Of a DNA stretch of 64,000 bases, positions 26,243 to 35,332 are shown in pieces. The translations under genes were made by a program, and so were the position numbers. The notes beneath the pieces were generated by a model. That model searched no databases. It was not told the origin of the DNA and was given only the letters and a program-made list of their open reading frames with translations. Every line of letters starts with the position of its first letter. Position 1 is the first letter of the stretch. Origin of the DNA: Candidatus Thiosymbion sp. (GTDB taxonomy: Bacteria; Pseudomonadota; Gammaproteobacteria; Chromatiales; Chromatiaceae); the NCBI GenBank assembly GCA_018435665.1, contig JAHDND010000048.1:1-64000 (forward strand), given 5' to 3'.

Positions 26243-26725
26243 TGCCATCTCCATGCGTATACCAGTGTGCGCATAGTCTAATCGGCGCGACCGGTCCGCC
26301 GCCATCTCCATCGAGCCGGAACGGCGACCGATGACATAGACGTGAAGCCGGCTTTCTGGAGTCCCTCCCGGAGCCCCTCATAAGGTCCCTCCTGAAGGCC
26401 TTTGAGCTTATGTTCCTTCGGCCCACCGATCGAATTTTTCCGCCGGGGTCATTTTCAGTTCCTCCAGGCCACGAATCTCGGTGATGATCAGGATGTTCTT
26501 GCTGCACCGGCGCAGCAGGGCACGTATCCAGAGGCAAAGATGAGTTTGAGTTCCATCTGGCCGGCCAAAAAGCGGGCTTAAGTTATCTGGCTTGCCTTGC
26601 CATAACACGCCTTATGATTATCTCGGGCTTGGGGGGCTGTTCGCCCAAGCCAGTCCTTGGCTTTTTCGTGGTCGGAGGTCTTGGCGGGCCCCCGCCTAGT
26701 CGGTTAATCGGAGGAGGTTGGCGTC
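26243..26725. other. Intergenic region with no clear gene and an attenuator-like structure
   Basis: This stretch upstream of ccdA and of the lipoprotein gene holds short open frames on the minus strand (for example 26408-26608, ending in LEELKMTPAEKFDRWAEGT). They look like decayed coding sequence, but none has a recognisable start or family. Alternative hairpins lie at 26626-26666 (separate entry). The GGAGGAGG before 26726 is the lipoprotein ribosome binding site. Confidence 0.4.
26626..26666 (+). promoter_or_regulatory. Overlapping alternative hairpins, attenuator-like
   Basis: GGCTTGGG (26626-26633) can pair with CCCAAGCC (26644-26651). The overlapping AAGCCA (26647-26652) can instead pair with TGGCTT (26658-26663), and this second hairpin runs into TTTTT (26662-26666). 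The two structures share AAGCC and are mutually exclusive, as in a terminator/antiterminator pair. The array ends 59 nt before the lipoprotein start. No leader peptide or ligand can be named. Confidence 0.35.
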
Positions 26726-28225
26726 ATGAGCATCCTGAGAGTCCTGGCGGTCGCGGTTTCGCTGCTGTTCTTGGTTGCCTGTGACAGCTCGAAAAGTCCG
26801 AGGACCGACCGGTCCGATGCCTTCGTCATCGAGGTCCCGAGCCTGTCGGAGACGACCTTTGGCGAGGCGCGGGACATCTACGTCCGGGGGGCCCTGGCGT
26901 TCTGGGTGACGCGGCCAGGGAATGTTCGGATCGAACTCTTCAAGGGCACCCGCCTTGAGGGAGAGCCCGTGCGGCTGATCGAGAGCAGCGTGGACCTGGC
27001 CACGGGGACGACGCCGCTCGAGGCGCTCTATCTCGACTACCCCAATGGCGAGAGGAAAGGGGGCAAGAACCTGATCATGGTCCCGGATATCGTCCAAGAA
27101 CCGGAGGGTTTCCTCTTTCCCGGCAATAAGGTGGTGGTGACGAAGGAGTATTTCGCCGGGGTCATCCTGGGGGGCGTGACCCGGAATTTCGATACCGACT
27201 ACAGCGATGCCCTGGGCCGGCCACTGGAGGATCTGCTGGCGGGCACCTATACCTTGCGGGTGACGGGCCTGTCCGGTGACCTCGCGGATGCCGTCTGGAC
27301 CATGCCACTCAGCTTTGGCCATAGCCATAAGCTCATCGGCCGCTTCCGACCCCCGGAGCATGCCGAGCGCCTGAAGGCCCATGCCCGGGAACAGGGGCTA
27401 CGTATCTTCCAGGACCCCTTCCCCGGCTATTACTGGTCCGGTAACGACGGCTATGAAATTCAGACCCGCTGGCGCGCCAACAATGCCCTGGAGGTGGTCA
27501 ACACCACCCCGGGCATCCATTACGGACCCGAGATCAACGCCGTCAACGATGCCATCCTCTACAACATCTCCCCCTGGAGCGTGACCGAAACCATCGAGCT
27601 CGCCAACATTGTCGCCCATGACTTCGTGGATAAACCCCAGACCACCTTTCTCTACTATTCCATCGGGGAACCCTCTCTGACCCTCTTCACCCCCGGGGGT
27701 GAAACGCACCTGTGGGGAGATTATCTGGCCTTGGCCCCCGGACAGGGGTTGGTCATGGTCCGCGCCGAGATCCAGACGCCCCAGGCCGCCGAGGGGGATA
27801 ACCGCTATCGCGTCAATCAGTCGGTGGTGAGGGCCTACGATCTTGAGGTGGGCGACGGTATCCAGGCGGCCGCGGGCGAGGTCATCGCGCTTTTTGGAAT
27901 TGCCAGGCCCATCCCCTCCACCGTCACGCCCACGGGATTACAGAGCACCTACAGCATCGATAATCATATTTCGACGATTCGCTACGAGATCGGCACCGCC
28001 GCGGGCGAAACCCTGCTCACGACGGAAAAGTCGGTAGGGCTGAACCGAATCTATGACCCCGCCAAGCCCGACGAGCTGTCACCCTCCGTGTACGAGTTCA
28101 AGCACGAACTCGTCCTGGATGCCATGCCAGGGAGCTTCCGCGTCAAGGCCACGGGCATGGACAGCCAGGGTCTGCCCGTGGCGGGAGCGGAACAGGTCTT
28201 CTCCCTGGAGATCGCCGCACCCTGA
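26726..28225 (+). CDS. Large lipoprotein of unknown function, 499 aa
   Basis: I do not recognise the family. The signal peptide has a lipobox LVAC (Cys19) in LLFLVACDSS; the following Asp is the inner-membrane-retention residue in enterobacteria, though its effect here is uncertain. The rest is beta-rich: repeated segments such as TYTLRVTGLSGDLADAVW and SVYEFKHELVLDAMPGSFRV, plus an SYSIDNHISTIRYEIG-like stretch, look like Ig-like or beta-sandwich modules. A strong ribosome binding site (GGAGGAGG) precedes the ATG. It stands alone, convergent with the mscK gene 21 nt away. It could be a surface or envelope lipoprotein. Confidence 0.75.
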   Translation: MSILRVLAVAVSLLFLVACDSSKSPRTDRSDAFVIEVPSLSETTFGEARDIYVRGALAFWVTRPGNVRIELFKGTRLEGEPVRLIESSVDLATGTTPLEALYLDYPNGERKGGKNLIMVPDIVQEPEGFLFPGNKVVVTKEYFAGVILGGVTRNFDTDYSDALGRPLEDLLAGTYTLRVTGLSGDLADAVWTMPLSFGHSHKLIGRFRPPEHAERLKAHAREQGLRIFQDPFPGYYWSGNDGYEIQTRWRANNALEVVNTTPGIHYGPEINAVNDAILYNISPWSVTETIELANIVAHDFVDKPQTTFLYYSIGEPSLTLFTPGGETHLWGDYLALAPGQGLVMVRAEIQTPQAAEGDNRYRVNQSVVRAYDLEVGDGIQAAAGEVIALFGIARPIPSTVTPTGLQSTYSIDNHISTIRYEIGTAAGETLLTTEKSVGLNRIYDPAKPDELSPSVYEFKHELVLDAMPGSFRVKATGMDSQGLPVAGAEQVFSLEIAAP

Positions 28226-28246
28226 GGATGAAGGCAGCGGTCATGG

Positions 28247-31200
28247 TCATGCCGTCCCCGCTGTTCCGACCCCGTGCCGGGGGTTCTGGCTGGACAGGTG
28301 GATCTCCAGGGGATCGGACCCTTTCAGATGGATGTCGCGTTGGGGGAAGGGGAGGGAGACGGCGTGCTCGCGGAATTTACGCAGGATGGCCTGCTGAAGT
28401 TCGGATGAGACCGGCCCGCGATCGTCGATGTCGGGGACGAAGCACCGGGCCTGAAGCAACAGGGCGCTGTCGCCAAAGCTTTCGAAGACGAAGGTGGGCG
28501 CCGGTTCCTTCAGGACCCGGGGGTCTTCGGCCACCGCCTCCCCCATGAGGCGCATGGCCAGACCCACGTCGGCGTTGTAGTCCACCCCCACGCGGATGAC
28601 GATGCGGTTCAGGGCATCGCTCAGGGTCCAGTTGAGCAACTGGCCGGTGATGAACTGTTTATTGGGCACCAGCAGTTCCTGGCGGTCCCAGTTGCGCACC
28701 GTGGTCGCGCGGATGCGGATCTTGGTGACCGTGCCGGTGGTGTCACCGATGGTGACCACGTCGCCGACCCGCACCGGCCGCTCGAAGAGGATGATGAGGC
28801 CGCTGATGAAATTGGCCACGATTTCCTGGAGGCCGAAGCCGATGCCCACGCCCAGGGCGGCCACCAGCCACTGGACCCGGCCCCAGGAGATGCCCAGGGC
28901 ATCGGAGACGATCATGGCGGCGATGGCGATGAGGGCGTAGGCGGTCAGGGTCTTGATGGCGTAACGGGCCCCGGGGGAGACGTCGAAGCGGTCCAGGAGG
29001 AGGATTTCGATTAGGGCCGGCAGGTTGCGCACGGCGATCGTCGCCAGGGTGATGGTCGCCAGGATGAAGGCGACGCTGGCCAGGGAGAAGTTCTTGAGCT
29101 TCTCCTCGCCACCCTCCATGCCCATGTAGGTCCAGAGGGCGATGTCCCGCAGGCGGGTGAAGGCGGGCATGACGTCCGACCAGATGGCCCAGAGGCCCAG
29201 GAGGGCGGAGACGAAGATGACGGCATTGAGCAGGCGCCGGGTCTGTTCGTCCAGGCTGGCCAGTTCCAGGCGCCGCTCGACGACGGGATTCGTGGTGACT
29301 TTGCGCTTTTCGTCTTGGGGCTGGGCGCGTTGATCGAGGGCGACCTGGAGGGCCAGCCGGCGCCGGGTGACGCTGAGCCAGCGGAGGATGGATTGTTGCA
29401 GGATCACCAGGGCCAGCAACAGCCAGAGCTGTTCCACCAGGGAGACCAACAGGGTGCCGGCGGTATATACGAAGCCGAGCAGGGCGAGCATGGCCAAGCC
29501 CAGGGGGATGGCCAGGAAGCCAAAAAACCAGAAGTGTCGCAGGCGGTAGAACCATCCCCCGGGGTGGGCGCTGAGATAGGCCTGGGGGATGCCGGAGCCG
29601 GGATGGAGCAGGCGACCGAGGAAGTAGGTCAGGGCCAGCACCAGGACGATGAGACTGAGGCGTTGCAGGCCGAGGCCGAAACTGGCGTCGGGGTCCTGGA
29701 ACAGCAGGGCGACGACGAAGGACAGGGGCACCAGGGTGGCCGTCGCCCAGGTCATGGTGCGCCGAATCAAGGTCAGGGTGGCGCCGGTCCAGCGAAAGTG
29801 CCGGTCGGCCACCCCGCCGGACAGACAGAGCAATTGCAAGAAGTGTAGCGAGAAAAAGCCCACGGCGATGGCCAGCGCGGCGGCCCCCACCCCTTTGCTG
29901 AAGGGGGTCGCCAGAGCTGGGTCATCCAGCAGGCGCCAGCCCACGGCGGCCACCACCAAGGGCCAGCGCAGGGCGAGGATGGCCGTCAGGACCAGGCCTT
30001 CCAGGGTGAGCCTGAAGCTGTCGGTCTGGACCCGGCGCAAGGGCTCCGCCAGGGCCAGGAGGGCACGCTTGATGGCGCGGCCGCGAAACAGCAGCCAGAT
30101 CAGGGGCCCCAGGGTGAACCAGAATTGGGGTTGGCTGGCGTCGTTGAGCAGGGCTTGGCCCGCCCCCAGCCAGTGGTCCGGGGTCAGGAGCCAGCGCAAC
30201 CCCCGGGGGACCGACTCGAAGGCCTCCGGATCCCAGAAGGGCGGCGCGCTGCGGGTCCAGAGGAGGTGCTGGGCGAGAAAATCCCGGTAGGTGGTGACGG
30301 TGGTGAGGCGCTCCTGGGCGGCGAAGTCCAGTTCACTGAGCAGGCGCAGATAGGCCTGGTTGGCGTCCAGGGCCTGGCCGAGGAGCTCCCGCTTACGTTC
30401 CAATTGTTCCTTCACCTGGGCCTTGAGTTGGGTGGTGTCCTCCGCCGGGGGCACGCCCTTGAGCTGCTCCCTGATCTGTTCATCCAGGTCGCGCAATTGC
30501 TGCACCTCCTCGCTGAAGCGAATCTGCCGCAGGCTAGCGGCGGCGAGGCGTTTTTCCCGCTCGCGATTGGCATTCTGAAGGTCCTCGATCTCTGGGAGCC
30601 GCTGCTGGTTGCTCAGAAGCACCTGGCCCATGGCCTCGCTCAGACCGGAAATCTCCATGCGCTGTCGGGTATTGCGGTATTCCTCATCCAGTTTCTTGGT
30701 CTCGGCGCGGATCTGGTTCAGGTTGGCGCCGAGCTGTCCCTGGGCCTCGCTGGCCTCGCTCAGTTGTTCCGAGAGCTTGGCGTTGGCCGCCGCCAGTTCA
30801 CCGACCAGGGCATGCCGGCCCTCGGCGACGCGGCTGGCCACGGCGGTCTCCTGCTTGGCCCGTTCCGCCTCCGCCTGGCGCCGTTTGCTCAGTTCTTCCC
30901 GCAGGAGTTGGACCCGGGACTGGATGTGCTTCAGTTCCAATAGGGCCTTGTCACGCTCGGCCCGCAGCAGGTCCTCGCGGACGCCTTGGGAGAGGACCTC
31001 CCGATCCAGGCGCAGCAGTTCCGCGCGCAGGGCCCGCTGGCGGCTGTCTTGGACCAGGAGGCGGGCCTCCTTCATGGCTGGGCTCTCCCCTTCCGGGGCC
31101 GGCTTGGCGACCTCCTTTTCTAGATCATCCAGGGTCTTGCGGGTATCCTGCATGCCCTGGCGGGCCACGGCCAGGCCTTGAGGCCAATCCTGGAGGGTTT

Positions 31201-31699
31201 TGTCCAGATCGGTGAGGCGCGCGGTCAGGGCGGCCTCATCGGCCACCTCTTTGATCAGTTGCTGTTCGATATCCGTGATCGCGGCCGCGGCGGACGGGGG
31301 CGCCGGTTTGACCTCCGCCTTGACCTGGAGGTTTTCGATCTCCTTGCGCAAGCGCTGAATCTCCATCGGCGCCGTTTCCAGGGTTTGGGTCAGGGCGGCG
31401 GATTTGGCGTCCTGGTTGCGTACCGCTTCCAGGTTGCTCAGAACCTTGCGGTAGAGCTCGATTAGCCGCTTGGCGGCCTCGGCATCCGCTCCGCTGGCGG
31501 ATTCCAGTTCCTTGATGCGGCTTTCGACAAAGCGCACCGTGGCGGCTGGGTCCCCTTTCGCGTCGAGAGTCTCGGCACTGGTGGGGCGGGCGTCACCGCC
31601 CTTGCCAGGGTCGGAAGGAGACGACGCCGTTGGCTGCGCCCCAGCGGTGCTCAGCGCCAGCAGGAGCGGAAAGGCGACGAACCGGCGAATCAGGAACAA
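28247..31699 (-). CDS. mscK: MscK/KefA-type mechanosensitive channel
   Basis: This 1150-aa protein protects against hypo-osmotic shock. It has a signal peptide (about 1-21), a long periplasmic coiled-coil region (about 35-430; Glu/Gln/Leu/Arg-rich) and then about eleven membrane segments from about residue 520. A C-terminal MscS domain follows (WLVAALGVGIGFGLQEIVAN pore helix, then ERPVRVGDVVTIGDTTGTV, then RIRATTVRNWDRQELLVPN). The size and the periplasmic extension fit MscK (1120 aa in E. coli) rather than MscS. The start is TTG at 31699 with GGGAG 7 nt upstream. It is divergent from the mltD-like gene. Confidence 0.92.
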   Translation of the reverse strand: MFLIRRFVAFPLLLALSTAGAQPTASSPSDPGKGGDARPTSAETLDAKGDPAATVRFVESRIKELESASGADAEAAKRLIELYRKVLSNLEAVRNQDAKSAALTQTLETAPMEIQRLRKEIENLQVKAEVKPAPPSAAAAITDIEQQLIKEVADEAALTARLTDLDKTLQDWPQGLAVARQGMQDTRKTLDDLEKEVAKPAPEGESPAMKEARLLVQDSRQRALRAELLRLDREVLSQGVREDLLRAERDKALLELKHIQSRVQLLREELSKRRQAEAERAKQETAVASRVAEGRHALVGELAAANAKLSEQLSEASEAQGQLGANLNQIRAETKKLDEEYRNTRQRMEISGLSEAMGQVLLSNQQRLPEIEDLQNANREREKRLAAASLRQIRFSEEVQQLRDLDEQIREQLKGVPPAEDTTQLKAQVKEQLERKRELLGQALDANQAYLRLLSELDFAAQERLTTVTTYRDFLAQHLLWTRSAPPFWDPEAFESVPRGLRWLLTPDHWLGAGQALLNDASQPQFWFTLGPLIWLLFRGRAIKRALLALAEPLRRVQTDSFRLTLEGLVLTAILALRWPLVVAAVGWRLLDDPALATPFSKGVGAAALAIAVGFFSLHFLQLLCLSGGVADRHFRWTGATLTLIRRTMTWATATLVPLSFVVALLFQDPDASFGLGLQRLSLIVLVLALTYFLGRLLHPGSGIPQAYLSAHPGGWFYRLRHFWFFGFLAIPLGLAMLALLGFVYTAGTLLVSLVEQLWLLLALVILQQSILRWLSVTRRRLALQVALDQRAQPQDEKRKVTTNPVVERRLELASLDEQTRRLLNAVIFVSALLGLWAIWSDVMPAFTRLRDIALWTYMGMEGGEEKLKNFSLASVAFILATITLATIAVRNLPALIEILLLDRFDVSPGARYAIKTLTAYALIAIAAMIVSDALGISWGRVQWLVAALGVGIGFGLQEIVANFISGLIILFERPVRVGDVVTIGDTTGTVTKIRIRATTVRNWDRQELLVPNKQFITGQLLNWTLSDALNRIVIRVGVDYNADVGLAMRLMGEAVAEDPRVLKEPAPTFVFESFGDSALLLQARCFVPDIDDRGPVSSELQQAILRKFREHAVSLPFPQRDIHLKGSDPLEIHLSSQNPRHGVGTAGTA

Positions 31700-31870
31700 G
31701 GGATGGCTCCCGGCAGAACGCGTGTAGGAGGGTGCGAGGGGCTATGGTCCTGCCTCCGGGAGGCGGAAGCAAGCGCAGGGGTGGGGACGAGGCATCCCGC
31801 CCGGCCCGATCCACGAGATGCCTAAACTGTTGGGGTTACCTGAAGAACACGATCCTTACGCGGGAAATTC

Positions 31871-31900
31871 TTGCCTTTTTTGTCAGGGAGTGGCTATAGT
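31871..31900 (+). promoter_or_regulatory. Predicted sigma-70 promoter of the mltD-like gene
   Basis: TTGCCT (31871-31876) and TATAGT (31895-31900) are separated by 18 nt in an unusually AT-rich stretch of the divergent mscK/mltD region. Transcription would start near 31907, giving a leader of about 75 nt before the ATG at 31982. Confidence 0.5.
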
Positions 31901-31981
31901 TTGAACTGTGCGTTGCTCAAAACGAGCGATAGCTGTTGCCTGCAAGAGACCCCGTGAGGGGACGGGGGGGAGAAGACGCTC

Positions 31982-33679
31982 ATGACATTGGCTGTGCGCT
32001 ATGTTTTCCTTTTGCTTTTGGCTAGCGTCCTGGTCTACCTGACCGGATGCTCCAGTACCGGTGACTCGGGACATAAGGTGGGTCACAAGACGTCGTCGGA
32101 TGCGACCTTCCCCATTCCTCCGGGCGTCGAGGATAACGTTGAATTCTGGCGCAAGGTCTACGGGGAAATGGATCGCTCCCAGGTGGCCGTCCACGATAAC
32201 CTCTACATGGGGGCGATCTACGAGGTGGTCGAGGTCCCCGCCGCCTACCGGGGTAGCAGCGAGAGCCGCCGGGCCTTCGTCAAGGGCAAGCAGCAGGAGT
32301 ATCAGGATCGTCTCGCCACCCTGGAACGAAAGCTGGTCAGCGGGGAGTCCCTGACCGCGGCGGATAGGGATCTCCAGTCCAAGCTGGAGGCCGTCGGCGG
32401 CCGGAACGCGGTGTTCGGCGCCTCCGACCGGGTCCGTACCCAGCAGGGTATGCGGGAGCGATTCCGTTCCGGCATGGAGATCAGTGGCCGCTATGATGCG
32501 GCCTTCCGCGAGATCTTCCGCAAGCACGGCGTGCCCGAGGACCTGGCCTTCCTGCCCCATGTCGAGTCCTCCTTCCAGTCCCGGGCCCGTTCCGGGGTCG
32601 GCGCCGCGGGCCTCTGGCAGTTCATGCCCGCCACCGGGCGCGTCTACGATCTCCAGGTAGATCATCGCATGGACGAACGCATGGACCCCATGCTGGCTTG
32701 CGAGGGGGCGGCCCGCTACCTGGCCGCGGCCCACAAGAAGCTGGGGAGCTGGCCTCTGGCCATCACTTCTTATAACCACGGTCAGGGCGGCATGGCCAAG
32801 GCCAAGAGCCTCCATGGCAACGACATCGGTAAGATCGTCCAGAACTACAAGGGCGAGGCCTTTGGTTTCGATTCCCGTAACTTCTATTCCCAATTCGTCG
32901 CCGCCCGGGAGGTCGCCGGTAATCCCGACAAGTACTTCCCCGAGGGCGTTGCCTACCACAAGCCCCACGATCACGACCGGCTAGTGCTACGAAATGCCAT
33001 GCCCGCCCAGCACCTGGCCCGGCATTATGGGCTGTCGGTCTATCAGTTGGATGACCTGAACCCCTCCTGGAGCAATGCCATCGTCCAGGGTAAGGCCAGC
33101 ATTCCCGCTGGGGCCAGTGTCTGGCTGCCCGCCGGTACCACCGAGCGGATTACCGATCACCCCGCGCCGGCCTCCAGCTCCACGCTCCTCGCCCAGGCGG
33201 AGCCTCGGGAAGAGCGCGCCAACGATTACGTTACGGTACGGCGGACCGAGGTCAGGCCGGAGGCCACATTGGCCCAGGCGGAGACTCGTGGCGGCGCCAA
33301 GGGTAAAACCGCCTCCGCCCGTCAGGCCACGGCCACCAAAGCGAACCTGGCCAGGGATGACAAGGGCGCCAAGCCGATGCTGGCCAAGGCGGATTCCAAG
33401 GCGACGGCCAAGGCCGGGGCCAAGGCAGCTAGCGGTGCGACTGGCGCCAAGGGTCAGAAGGGGGACAAGCAGGTCCTGGCCAAAGCCGATACCAGCGCTG
33501 GCAAGGGCAAGGAAAAGGACAAGGCCGCCGTCAAGACCCATGTCGTCAAGCCCAACGAGACCCTCTTCCGCGTGGCGGTCATGTACGATTTGAGCGTGAA
33601 CGAACTCAGAAAGCTCAACAAGATGAGCCCCAACGACAACACCATCAAGGCGGGTCAGCGGATCAAGGTCAGCGGCTGA
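31982..33679 (+). CDS. MltD-like membrane-bound lytic murein transglycosylase
   Basis: This outer-membrane-anchored enzyme cleaves peptidoglycan glycan strands. The lipobox LTGC has Cys23. The SLT domain (about 170-300) has the catalytic Glu in LPHVESSFQS (about 195), GAAGLWQFMPATGR and SYNHGQGG. A diverged LysM-like stretch (about 345-380) precedes a Lys/Ala-rich low-complexity linker (about 400-515). A clear LysM at the C-terminus (THVVKPNETLFRVAVMYDLS, about 518-565) binds glycan. The overall order is that of MltD. A promoter-like element lies upstream and a terminator-like hairpin lies 47 nt after the stop. Confidence 0.9.
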   Translation: MTLAVRYVFLLLLASVLVYLTGCSSTGDSGHKVGHKTSSDATFPIPPGVEDNVEFWRKVYGEMDRSQVAVHDNLYMGAIYEVVEVPAAYRGSSESRRAFVKGKQQEYQDRLATLERKLVSGESLTAADRDLQSKLEAVGGRNAVFGASDRVRTQQGMRERFRSGMEISGRYDAAFREIFRKHGVPEDLAFLPHVESSFQSRARSGVGAAGLWQFMPATGRVYDLQVDHRMDERMDPMLACEGAARYLAAAHKKLGSWPLAITSYNHGQGGMAKAKSLHGNDIGKIVQNYKGEAFGFDSRNFYSQFVAAREVAGNPDKYFPEGVAYHKPHDHDRLVLRNAMPAQHLARHYGLSVYQLDDLNPSWSNAIVQGKASIPAGASVWLPAGTTERITDHPAPASSSTLLAQAEPREERANDYVTVRRTEVRPEATLAQAETRGGAKGKTASARQATATKANLARDDKGAKPMLAKADSKATAKAGAKAASGATGAKGQKGDKQVLAKADTSAGKGKEKDKAAVKTHVVKPNETLFRVAVMYDLSVNELRKLNKMSPNDNTIKAGQRIKVSG

Positions 33680-33726
33680 TCCTACCGGGGGGTCTGGCCC
33701 CGCCCGGGATGCCCGTCATACCCCTC

Positions 33727-33766
33727 AACCCCGTCGGCCCGGAGCGGTCGCCGGGGTTGTTTGTTT
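33727..33766 (+). terminator. Intrinsic terminator after the mltD-like gene
   Basis: AACCCCG (33727-33733) pairs with CGGGGTT (33752-33758), with a GC-rich interior that can extend the stem. It is followed directly by GTTTGTTT. It lies 48 nt past the stop codon in the right orientation. Confidence 0.55.
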
Positions 33767-33920
33767 CTGCCAGCCAAGGGGCGGTCGCCGCTCTCACCGC
33801 GCTACACATCGCCAGCAGTTAACCTCCGTCCCCTTGTATCAGTCCCCCGCCCTCCGCCAGCAGTCTTTGACTCCAGCCCGCGGATCGCAGTCACTCTCCA
33901 CGCCCAGCCGAGGCATGACC

Positions 33921-35018
33921 ATGAATTTCGTCGATCTCAAGACCCAGTACGAACGCATCGAGGCGGATGTCCAGGCCCGTATCCAGGCGGTCCTGAGCCA
34001 CGGCCGCTATGTGATGGGCCCCGAGATCACCGAACTGGAGAAGCGCCTGGCGGCCATGGTCGGGGTCCGGCACGCGATTGCCGTGGCCTCCGGCACGGAT
34101 GCCCTGCTCATCGCCCTCATGGCCTTGGAGGTCGGACCGGGTGACGAGGTCATCACCACCCCCTTCACCTTCATCGCCACCGCCGAGGTGATCGCCCTGC
34201 TGGGGGCGCGGCCGGTCTTCGTCGATATCGATCCGCGCACCTACAACCTGGACCCGGCGGGGATCGCGGCGGCCCTCGGCCCCCGTACCCGGGCCATCCT
34301 GCCGGTCAGCCTCTATGGTCAGTGCGCGGATCTGGACGCCATCAACGCCATCGCCGCCGACGCGGGTCTGCCGGTGATCGAGGACGCCGCTCAGAGCCTG
34401 GGAGCGACCTACAAGGGGCGGCAGTCCGGCGGCCTGTCCACCATCGGCTGCACCAGCTTCTTCCCCTCCAAGCCCCTGGGTGCCTACGGTGATGGCGGGG
34501 CCTGCTTTACCGACGACGACCACCTGGCCCTGGCCATGCGCCAGATTCGGGATCATGGTCAGGACCGCCGTTATCACCATATCCGCCTCGGCCTCAACGG
34601 CCGCCTGGATTCCATCCAGGCCGCGGTGCTCCTGGCCAAACTCACCATCTTTCCCGATGAGGTCGCCGTCCGCGGCCGGCTTGGGGCCCGCTATTCGGAA
34701 CTCCTGGCAGGCGCCCCCTGCGTCACCCCCTTCATCGCGCCCCACAATACCAGCGTCCATGCCCAGTACACGGTGCACCTGGCGGAGCGGGACCGGGTCG
34801 CCGCCCGCTTGGGGGAACTGGGCATCCCCACCGCCATCCATTACCCCATCCCCCTGAACCTGCAACCGGCCTTTGCCGGGATCGGCCCCTCCGCCGGCGC
34901 CCTGCCGGTGTCGGAGAATGCCGCCGCCGGCGTCCTCAGCCTGCCCATGCATCCCTATCTGCGGGACGCCGAACAGATTCAGGTGGCGGAGGCCTTACGC
35001 GAGGCCCTGGCCGTGTGA
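33921..35018 (+). CDS. wbpE: WbpE-type UDP-sugar aminotransferase (DegT/DnrJ/EryC1 family)
   Basis: This PLP-dependent aminotransferase of 365 aa is close in length to WbpE. In Pseudomonas, WbpE converts UDP-3-oxo-GlcNAc-uronate to the 3-amino sugar on the way to UDP-ManNAc(3NAc)A, an O-antigen precursor. The sequence closely follows the WbpE pattern: NFVDLKTQYERIEADV, ASGTDALLIAL, IDPRTYNLDP, PVSLYGQCADLDAINAIA, EDAAQSLGATYKG, TSFFPSKPLGAYGDGGA (PLP Lys), GQDRRYHHIR and HYPIPLNLQPA. ATG at 33921 has GAGG 7 nt upstream; another ATG is at 33915. None of the other wbp genes is adjacent. Confidence 0.85.
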   Translation: MNFVDLKTQYERIEADVQARIQAVLSHGRYVMGPEITELEKRLAAMVGVRHAIAVASGTDALLIALMALEVGPGDEVITTPFTFIATAEVIALLGARPVFVDIDPRTYNLDPAGIAAALGPRTRAILPVSLYGQCADLDAINAIAADAGLPVIEDAAQSLGATYKGRQSGGLSTIGCTSFFPSKPLGAYGDGGACFTDDDHLALAMRQIRDHGQDRRYHHIRLGLNGRLDSIQAAVLLAKLTIFPDEVAVRGRLGARYSELLAGAPCVTPFIAPHNTSVHAQYTVHLAERDRVAARLGELGIPTAIHYPIPLNLQPAFAGIGPSAGALPVSENAAAGVLSLPMHPYLRDAEQIQVAEALREALAV

Positions 35019-35332
35019 GTGACCTGGTCCTGACCGTTTGTGGTCAGGGCATTCAAGTTTTCGGCAGATTTACACACATCGAATTTCAGTTTTTGGCCTT
35101 GATGAAGGAGGGTTGCGGGGCGTCTGGCGGGGGTGTTGACCGCAAGGATGCGGTCGTCAAGCCTACAGGGACGTATTCACGGCGCCCCCCGCCAGACGCA
35201 CCCCGACCCGGGAATGCCGTGGAATTGATGGGATTTGATCGGTAGATTCGATCGAGATCACAGAAACATTCGATTTTAAAAGTCGTCCGCCGGCACCTAT
35301 CCTCTCCCCAACGTCAACAGGAGGCAGCCAAG
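35019..35332. other. Intergenic region carrying repeat copy C
   Basis: There is no gene here. It contains the intact palindromic repeat at 35110-35209 (separate entry) and, after it, an AT-richer stretch leading to AGGAGGCAG, the ribosome binding site of the DUF2061 gene. Confidence 0.5.
35110..35209 (+). repeat. Dispersed palindromic repeat, copy C
   Basis: It is the same 100-bp length and layout as copy B at 8172-8271. Terminal arms GGGTTGCGGGGCGTCTGGCG and CGCCAGACGCACCCCGACCC match at 17 of 20 positions. The inner hairpin here is GACCGC-AAGGAT-GCGGTC (35138-35155): the loop is identical to copy B, while both stem sides differ and remain complementary. The block AAGCCTACAGGGACGTATTC is conserved. 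It lies about 90 nt after wbpE. Confidence 0.85.

Noticed and set aside
26193-26537. 114-aa minus-strand frame upstream of ccdA
   Set aside because: Overlaps ccdA in another frame, has Pro/Arg/Ser-rich composition and no recognisable domain.
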